Notes under the pieces: model-generated | Databases searched by the model: none | Told to the model about the DNA's origin: nothing | Seen by the model: only the letters and a program-made list of their open reading frames with translations | Source: Diadema setosum | Taxonomy: Eukaryota; Echinodermata; Echinoidea; Diadematoida; Diadematidae | Length of the DNA stretch: 64,000 bases | NCBI GenBank assembly: GCA_033980235.1 | Contig: CM067059.1 | Coordinates: 22,351,994 to 22,415,993, forward strand | Direction of reading: 5' to 3' | Translations under genes and position numbers: made by a program | In this document: positions 56,407 to 64,000 of the stretch, one piece after another | How the letters are laid out: each line of letters starts with the position of its first letter | How positions within the stretch are numbered: position 1 is the stretch's first letter

Positions 56407-56482
56407 TATATAGGGCTATATACGCGTACAACTGCAGCAATTGCTATATAGGGCTATATACGCGTACAACTGCAGCAATTGC
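56407..56482. repeat. Perfect 38-bp tandem duplication
   Basis: Two identical units beginning TATATAGGGCTATATACGCG at 56407 and 56445. The identity implies a recent event. Confidence 0.9.
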
Positions 56483-57034
56483 TATTGTTAACATTGATCA
56501 TGTTTATTAAGCCACGCAGAATCAGATTCGAAGTGGGCATTATGTCTAATTGGGTAACATGAATACACTACTTGGTTAATTTGGGTTGATACTTCTCCAA
56601 CCTCACGATGATTGTGCTTTGAAATAAATGATTAAGAAAGGCGTAGTATATAGGCTCCTTTTTAGTTCAGGTTCATGTAGATCAAGATATATGATTAAAT
56701 TCTCATGCACTAACATCCAAGATGAAGATGGGGGAGGGAAGAGAAGCTGGGGGAGAGTAATCATTGATTTCGATCGATAAAATCTCTATATTGATATATT
56801 AATTCCATCAGCTTTATAAAGGCATTTTGAAACAGCATTTATAAAGCAAACAGCAACTCATTTTCATTTAAAATTATGATATCACGTACGGTTTGAATTG
56901 ATCTATCAATATAAATATATAGGTCTATATTTTTGGATGTTCACTTTATCATTGCCAACCCTATAGTTCTCCTCATCAAGTGCCTCGTTACCTCTACCAA
57001 AACCCATCAGTGAAGGAAACCCAAACCCAAAGAG
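56483..57034. other. Non-coding stretch, no feature seen
   Basis: AT-rich sequence. No exon-like ORF or repeat noted. Confidence 0.4.
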
Positions 57035-57466
57035 AAATGTGGATTGAGTGAAAGCAGCAACATTAGTAAAACACATCAGTGACAGTTAAAGGAAAATCGC
57101 ACAATATTTTAAAAGATGCAAAAGTTATGCATTTTTAACGTTTGATGTTGGTACAACTGGATAAGGGAATACTTGAGTTCATGATATCATGTGTGGACAA
57201 CAACATAAAGAAAATATAAAGAAAATCATAAAACATGTTTTCACTTTCCTTGCGTAATGAAAGAACATTTGACTATAAAAACCGCTTTCAGAAAGTAGGG
57301 GGAATGATTACTGCCTTTAACATAACTTATGTCAGTATCAATTAAGTTGATGGAATGTGTAATGTAATTTTCATGAAAAATTATTTCTTTGTGGAATTCT
57401 CTTCATGTTTTCTTTACATTGTTATCCACACATGACGTCATGGACTCTAGCAGTCTCCTTATCCAG
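57035..57466. mobile_element. Foldback-type repeat with CTGGATAAGG arms
   Basis: Arms at 57157-57215 and 57408-57466 (CTGGATAAGG... against ...CCTTATCCAG) pair with mismatches over about 60 bp. The 57035-57150 part (TGTGGATTGAGTGAAAGCAG onward) has a partial direct copy at 35405-35520 in PC intron 1. Confidence 0.55.
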
Positions 57467-57712
57467 TGATTACGACACCAAAACTAGAAAAATGAATAAT
57501 TTTTGTATCGATTGTCGGCGCTCCAAAACTCGACTCGAGTTCTTGTTATACTCGTAACTTTTTATGAAACTTCATGATCGATATATTATAGAAACAATCA
57601 CCTGGCATTAACTGGTATCAGATTCCCAGGTGGGTTCATGGGTTTATGAGTAATACACATTTGTCGAAGCGACTTGAAACGATCGTTTTATAATGTGTTG
57701 TTATTTGGCACA

Positions 57713-57740
57713 ATGTGTGTGTGTGTGTGTGTGTGTGCGC
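57713..57740. repeat. (GT)n microsatellite
   Basis: GT run with CG interruptions; a looser TG-rich tract continues to 57900. Confidence 0.9.
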
Positions 57741-58379
57741 GTGTATGTTTTCTTTGCACCGAAAACTCGAGGGCGGGCGCCTGAAAGTGCAATGATTGCA
57801 CCTTCCATGCACTTTGTGTGTGTGTCTTTGTGTGTATGTGCGAGTGCGTGCAATGTGTGTTTGTGTGTTTATGTGTTTGTGTGGGTGTGGTAGGTGTGCA
57901 GTATATCGTTACTTGCAAAATTTTGTGTATGCTAACGTAAAAAACGTATGATAATCAAGAGTTATTCTGAAAGAAAATGAAAGCGAGGTCACAGCTGGTC
58001 GTTGTTCACGTCTGAAAAAGTAAACATTCTGGTCATAATCATTAAAATGTCAGAAATTGTGCACTCTATTGTTAAAAAAATGTTTGTTATTCAAACTTCA
58101 GCGTGTTTTATGAACACATATTTATATATTTCAAGATTGAGCCTGCTGTGACCTGGTTTAGTAACCATGTCATAAAGCATTACAAATTTTTCCCCTTAAA
58201 CGTGATACAACAGTGCTAGCAACTACATATGAATAGGTGGTAGACGTAGATGTAAGGCTTAGGACATTTGCCGGAATAGGGTAGTTAGATTTTTATCATG
58301 ATTGTACCTTGAGGTGCTCACAAGCGCTTTATTAGATCTTAAACTGAAATACTGATAAACCAACTGACCACGACTTCAA

Positions 58380-60575
58380 AATGACGTCAAAATCACGTCC
58401 ATTACGTTCTTGAAGAAAAGGCGTCTTTCAGATGTATTCCTTGTTTTCTTTTCCAATATACGTTAAAAAGTCATGAATTGACGGGTAAACGACGTGCTCA
58501 TGACGTTCTGACGTACATCTTGTCTTTAGAATTGTGATTTACACGTTATTAAGACGACTCTTATATGACCACCAATGACGTCTTTTGGACAACTTCCATT
58601 TGAGCAAAAATACGGCATATTGACGTCAGTTTGAAACGTTTATATGACGTCCAGTATCTTTGTTTATTTTCGTCTAAAAGATTTTTTGACGTCAGTCTCG
58701 TCTATAAATTAGTAATTTACACGTCTTTATGACGTCTTTATATAACAACCCAGATGTCAGAAAGACGTCACAAACATGTCGTCTTTTAGACATCATCCAT
58801 TTGAGCAGAAATACGACTTTCTGGCATCAGTTTAAGACGTCTAAATGATGTCTGCTTTCTTTGCTTATTTACGTTAAACAAACGACAATTATTGTGCCTT
58901 TCTGAAGTCTAAATAATGACGTCATTTTTATATCTTCCATTTGAACAAAAATTCGTCTTATTGTTGACAGTATCGACGTCTTTCTGACGACAGTAATGAC
59001 GTGAAAATGTCGTCACTCTGACGACAGTATGTCGCATAGCAAACTGATATAACTCTATAAAACTCTATAATTAGTAGGCCTAACTATATGACGTTATAAA
59101 GACGTCGAAAAACTTACGTAAACACAACGTTAATATGTCGCTTATATATAACGTCATAAATACGTCGCAAAACAATGTAAATTTAACGTCATAATATGTC
59201 ATTAATATGACGTGATAAATACGTTGCAAAACAATCTGATATAACTACAAAACTATAATTCGTAGGCCTAATTATATGACGTCATGAAGACGTCGCAAAA
59301 CTGACGTGAACATAACGTTCATATGTCGTTAATATAACGTCATAAATACGTCACAAAACGACGTAAATGTAAAGTTATTATACGTCATTAATATGACGTG
59401 ATAAATACGTTGCAAAGCAAAGCAATATAACTCTATAAAACTATTCGTAGACCTAATGAAATGACGTCATAAAGACGTCGCAAAATTGACGTGAACATAA
59501 CGTTAATATGTCGCTACTGCAACGTTATAGATGCGTCGCAAAAGAGCGTAAACTTAACGTTATAATACGTCATTAATATGACGTGATAAACACGTTGCAA
59601 AGCAAACTGATATAACTATAAAACTCTATAATTCGTAGGCCTAATTATATGACGTCACAAAGACGTCGCAAAACTGATGTGAACATAACGTTCATATGTC
59701 GCTAATATAACGTCATAAATACGTCCCAAAACAATGTAGCCTAAATTTCACGTTATAATACGTCATTAATATGACGTGATAAATACGTTGCAAAACAAAC
59801 TGATATAACTCTACAAAACTATAATTCGTAGGCCTAATTATATGACGTCATAAAGACGTCACAAAACTGACGTGAACATAACGTTCACATGTAGTTAATG
59901 TAACGTCATAAAAACGTCGCAAAACAACGTAAATTTAACGTTATAATACGTCATTAATATGACGTGATAAACACATTGCAAACAAACTGATATAACTATA
60001 AAACTATAATTCGTAGGCCTAATCATATGACGTCACAAAGACGTCGCAAACTGACGGGAACATAACGTTCACATGTCGCTAACCCGTCTTAAAACAGTGT
60101 AGCCTAAATTTCACGTTATAATACGTCATTAATATGACGTGATAAATACGTTGCAAAGCAACGTAAATTTTACTTCACTTATGCGTCGTAAATACGACGT
60201 GAATAATGCGTCACAAAATTGACTTGAATTTTACGTCTTTAGTTCGTCGCTAATATGACGTCATAAATACGTCGCAAAACTGAAGAAAATTTCACGTTAA
60301 TACGTCGCTCATATGACGTCATAAATGCGTTGTAAAACAAAGTATATATTACGGTATTAAGACGTCATCTAAATAACGCTATGAATACGTTGCAAACCAA
60401 CGTGCGTCATTAATACGTGTTTATGACGTAAAAATTACGTCGCAAATTTGACGTAAATTTTACGTCATCAATATGTCACCAATATTAGGTAATAAATATG
60501 TCGGAAAACTGACGTAACACATCAGGAGGTCCATAACATGACGTGATAAATTTGTTTCAAAGAGACGTTGAAATC
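58380..60575. repeat. ACGT-rich satellite-like array, period about 188 bp
   Basis: The core 59088-60210 has six units (ATGACGTCA-type starts near 59088, 59276, 59461, 59649, 59842, 60027; spacing 185-193). Each carries GTAGGCCTAATTATATGACG, then CGTCGCAAAAC, AACGTTCATATGTCGC and ATACGTCATTAATATGACGT. ACGT or CGTC motifs recur every 10-25 bp throughout. Flanks (58380-59080, 60210-60575) lose the period but keep the motif; 58596-58940 has its own repeat around CTTCCATTTGAGCAAAAATA. No coding potential. Confidence 0.85.
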
Positions 60576-61121
60576 ACGTCATTTTCTGGTCATTACAACT
60601 TTGACCATGTAGTTGCTACCAAATTGAGTCGTCTTTTTGACCTCCGTCTGCTAGCTGGGATGTTCATAAAGTTTGTTCCATCCCTTTCTGCCAATTCAAC
60701 CGCTCATATGACTACTTTAGTATTAGTGCTATATGTTTTTCCTAACCAATTTCTGTGCATTTTCTGCACGCATCCTAATGCATCCAGGCTGTAGAAATCA
60801 ACAACTTTTGCTGATCTGAGATACAACGTCAAACGTTGAAATAGATGAATTTACATGTCTGTGTTTGAAACCTAAAGTAAGGGGAAGTCCAAACTAAAGA
60901 TAACTTCTTAAAAAAAAAAAAAAAAAAAAAAAACCTTGGCAAATAAGAAAATATTATTGGTTAAAGATTGACGAAAACTTTCTTAAGAAAGGTATCATTC
61001 TAATCTTCAACAAATTATAATCGATCAAGAAAATCAGGCAATCTATGACGTTTCCAGCGACTTCCTATACAAGAGAATAGAAAAAAGGTACATGTATGAA
61101 AAATTTCATATTCTAACGTAA
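60576..61121. other. Non-coding stretch, no gene recognised
   Basis: AT-rich sequence with an A run at 60911-60933. The 83-codon ORF across 60543-60794 has no recognisable domain. Confidence 0.4.
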
Positions 61122-61476
61122 AGGCATCATTTACCTTTTGCATATGAAACAAAAACCCAGCATTAGTACTTCAAAATCTTAAATGTGCGTTAGGGATAGA
61201 AACAACCAATGTAAATATTTGAACCATTATCATCGATGTTTTTAGATATACAAAATGTGTACAATAGTTATAATAAAAATGTTTCCAGATTAAACCGTCT
61301 ACAGTTATGGTTTAGTGAGAAAAATAATGATATCTCCTTATATTTCATGCCTCATTGAAAACGTTTTATATGGTGGGATGTTTTGTGATACAACGAAATG
61401 ACCTACACATAATATGCATCAAAAGTGATATCTCGAACATTTTTTAAATCACTGTTCTCAACGGTAAACAGGACCT
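61122..61476 (-). mobile_element. TTAA-site MITE (AGGTCCTGTTTAC family), copy 2
   Basis: 355 bp, inverted relative to 25144-25491. The right end reads GTAAACAGGACCT then TTAA (61477-61480). The left flank has decayed to CGTA. Shared internal stretches include AAGTGATATCTCGAACATTT and TATGGTTTAG on matching strands. Confidence 0.7.
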
Positions 61477-61964
61477 TTAAAATACATGTTTGTATTCCAT
61501 TTCACATTCATCCTCTATAGTAATCACTCCAAATATTTTACAAATAACCTCTGTGACATCAGTTCTATTACTTCATCATGGAAAATACATTTCAAAGAAA
61601 TTTCTCAATGATTTCTTTACAAATTATCAAAATACCCTTCATAAATTAAGTGACGAGCACATCAAAACACCACTTTTCTGCGGGGGAGGGGTGGGGTGCA
61701 GAATGAATTTTTGAACATTGTGTAGGTGATTAATTCCTAGTGGAGTCAACATCTTGGTTTCGAACCAATGTTGGCTCAACCTTAGACATGCACATAGTTA
61801 TGTCGTGCCACGCTGGACTAACCATTCATGTAAACGTCACATGGATCGATGTTGGCACAATGTTTCACTGAATACTGTCATTGCTTTTAACATCTTTAAA
61901 CAGTAGATTTTTGATGTTATACAAATGCGATCCTATACACTAACCCTTCACAGACAGCTGTTAA

Positions 61965-62321
61965 AGGGGAAGGCTAGTAACTGATCAGTAGGAATCAGTG
62001 GAAATGCTTGGAAATGATTGTTCCAATCCTTATGGGATTCATTCAAGAGTTCATTGTATATCTATTGTTGTGTGAAAATGATTTGCTTCAGAATGGTCTC
62101 ATATTCAAGTAATGTGCAGTTTAATGCTTCCAGGTTAGCGTCCCTGGTCAGTGACGGAGCATTAATCTGCACATTACTTGAATATGAGACCGTTCTGAAG
62201 CAAATCATTTCCACACAACAATAGATATACAATGAACTCTTGAATGAATCCCATAAGGATTGGAGCAATCATCTCCCAGCATTTCCACTGATTCCCACTG
62301 ATCAGTTACTAGCCTTCCCCT
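61965..62321. mobile_element. 357-bp foldback element at a TTAA site
   Basis: Two arms of about 163 bp (61965-62127, 62160-62321) are nearly perfect complements, separated by a loop of about 30 nt around CCAGGTTAGCGTCCCTGG. Flanked by TTAA at 61961-61964 and 62322-62325. Because of the symmetry both strands give almost the same chance ORF. Confidence 0.9.
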
Positions 62322-62325
62322 TTAA

Positions 62326-63124
62326 CGCCATCCTAACAGTTGGCTAGCTAATTACTATATCATACAGTATCTCAGCTGTTGTTAAACAAAAACAAAAGAA
62401 CAATCGTATGGATGTAATAATTTATACGGTTCGTCAAAAATCATAGACTTACATTTTTGTACGTTCACACACGTATACACATATACACGCACACACACGC
62501 ACATAAATAGCCTTCGAGATTTTTATATCACTTATTTAGACGTAAAGATGTATTAATCTATATTGTTTAAAAATTTTATATAGTTATAAATCTGATACAT
62601 GTTTACACGCTTGTGTATGTTAATGCACACCACACCCAACACAACTTGATTTATACAGATTAATATTTCTTTAATGTTATATATTTCTGACAATGACATT
62701 GACATTGTATTGTTGTATATCTCTTGCGTGTTTATCATGTCTATGTATCCATGTTAAACGTGTGCTCTGTACATTGTATGTATCGATGTAACTTCTATGC
62801 ATGCTAACAAAACAAATTTCCAGAAACGGACAATAAAATCGAATTGAATTGAATTGAAATGAAATTTCTTTTACCTCACGGCCTATGTACACATCATTAT
62901 ATCAAGCAGCACTATTATCCTACTCCCCCCCCCCAAAAAAAAAAAAAAAATAATAATAAAAATAAAATCATTCGTGGCTTGTCAACGGACACCACCTCAC
63001 GCTCACTCCACTTTTGAGGCTGCCGCGTAAGGCAGCCCATAAATAATCTGAACACAAGTGATCGCTGTCAATGAAAGTGACCAGTGATTTGTAACTTTGA
63101 TTGAAAAAGGCACCCTTCCGTGTA
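62326..63124. repeat. Non-coding stretch ending in a (GAATT)n-type tail
   Basis: 62838-62860 is a short GAATT tandem after AATAAAATC, like 34530-34574, and may be the 3' tail of a non-LTR element running on the plus strand. 62926-62950 is a C-run/A-run. No coding sequence seen. Confidence 0.4.
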
Positions 63125-63126
63125 CC

Positions 63127-63162
63127 AGGGAGGTGAGAGAATTTTAGTCTCACCTCCCTGCT
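63127..63162. repeat. Short strong hairpin
   Basis: CAGGGAGGTGAGA and TCTCACCTCCCTG form a perfect 13-bp stem with a 10-nt loop. A third copy of TCACCTCCCTGC follows at about 63182-63193. Confidence 0.8.
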
Positions 63163-63714
63163 AATATACCAGCAAGGTGAGTCACCTCCCTGCTTATGTG
63201 GTACACAATATACCGAGTGCTGAGTTTTGTAAAATGATATACTTGCTAAACGGCTTGCTCATGTGAAACGTCTTCGAATAAAGCTCCAATTTACCATGTA
63301 CGACTTGTGTCCTCACTTCTCATTTTCCTCTGGAACTTCGATTAATGGGAACGTGTTACTGTTGAGTGTATACTTGCAGTGCGAACAGAATAATACACCA
63401 AAAACTTTTTTTTTAAATGATATTCTTTATTAGAATTTCATCGATATCAGGCCCATGTTTACAATGAAATTAATTTGAACAAAAATAAGCAGCTGAATTC
63501 TTATCTCTTGTGCTTCTAAATCATATTTTTCTTACACACAGTACAATATAGTCCTATATATACAAATCATACCATGCGTAGCGTATTACTTGACAAAGCG
63601 AATTTTGCATGAATATCTCAGAAAAGGCTTTCTGATTACTTAGTAACTTCAAGCCAATCCATATATGCCTTAATACACACACACTTGTACTACTGAATCA
63701 CCTTATTTTTTAAA

Positions 63715-63721
63715 CACACAC

Positions 63722-63753
<32 letters not shown>

Positions 63754-63972
63754 CTACACACAAACCCGTTGTTATGTTTGAAGGGCGTGCCATTCACATT
63801 CGAATCTGATTCTGTGTTAGCAGACGACCATGCCACTGGTATATGTGTACATACTGTATAGCAGTACAGTCCAAGCGCATGCGTACAAAACCAGCCAGTA
63901 CACTGATAGTCTTTGCTCAAGTGACACAATTGGCAATTTCGACGCGTTAGGGTTACGGAAAAAAAAATCGCC
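63715..63972 (-). repeat. Dispersed repeat, right arm of a long-range inverted pair
   Basis: Inverted match to 55848-56095. Begins with (CA)n at 63715-63752 and ends ACGGAAAAAAAAATCGCCA. Sequence outside the CA run and beyond 63972 does not match the left arm's flanks. Confidence 0.75.
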
Positions 63973-64000
63973 AAATAATATGCACGAAAGATGGCGCTCT

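Noticed and set aside
58380..60575. CRISPR-like array
   Set aside because: Units are 185-193 bp with internal short motifs and no constant-repeat/unique-spacer pattern, and the genome is eukaryotic.
62018..62268. Two similar ORFs on opposite strands
   Set aside because: A mirror effect of the 357-bp foldback, not paralogous genes.

Overview
The window is eukaryotic nuclear DNA. It holds one intron-rich protein-coding gene in a background dense with microsatellites and small DNA transposons. The best guess is a marine invertebrate deuterostome, most likely an echinoderm such as a sea urchin. The gene is animal-type, the introns are about 0.4-4.4 kb, and the MITE-like repeats look like those familiar from sea urchins. 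The species call is an inference.

The gene lies on the minus strand. It is mitochondrial pyruvate carboxylase (PC), read through 18 coding exons from the start codon at 38960 to the stop codon at 11437. All 17 introns are GT-AG and every exon joins in frame, giving a 3600-nt CDS of 1199 residues plus a stop (human PC has 1178). The order is targeting peptide, biotin carboxylase, carboxyltransferase, allosteric/tetramerisation region, then biotinyl domain with the acceptor lysine at 1165, 34 residues from the C-terminus. A strong splice acceptor at 39003/39004, just 5' of the start codon, says that at least one non-coding first exon lies further right; I could not place it with confidence.

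Layout: 1-5900 holds no recognised gene, with GATA/GACA, CA/TG, TTG and CA-TA-GA microsatellites and SINE fragments. 5900-11436 is downstream of the PC stop; it is mostly unique AT-rich sequence with one hAT-like MITE and may include a long 3' UTR. 11437-39003 is PC, whose introns carry two near-identical 1-kb elements in inverted orientation, several TIR/foldback elements, a tRNA-derived SINE and a telomere-like repeat. 39004-54200 has no recognised coding sequence but many elements: a pogo-like element, TTAA-site elements, hAT-like elements, and three tandem-repeat-bearing elements (44453-45513, 49556-50397, 51026-52243) built on the same plan as the intronic 1-kb pair. 54253-55397 is a PIF/Harbinger element with exact TAA target duplications and a transposase remnant. 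58380-60575 is an ACGT-rich satellite-like array with a period of about 188 bp. 61122-64000 holds a TTAA-site element, a 357-bp foldback and one arm of a dispersed inverted repeat.

The most notable observations are: (i) four sequence-distinct element families with one architecture (short stem-loop, subterminal repeat, tandem core, simple GC-rich tandem, terminal hairpin, A-run), resembling Helentron-derived non-autonomous elements; (ii) repeats that amplify perfect transcription-factor-like sites (DR1, RFX X-box, CRE), some at nucleosome-like spacing; (iii) an inverted intronic pair flanking PC exons 5-11, which could favour exon circularisation or double-stranded pre-mRNA.
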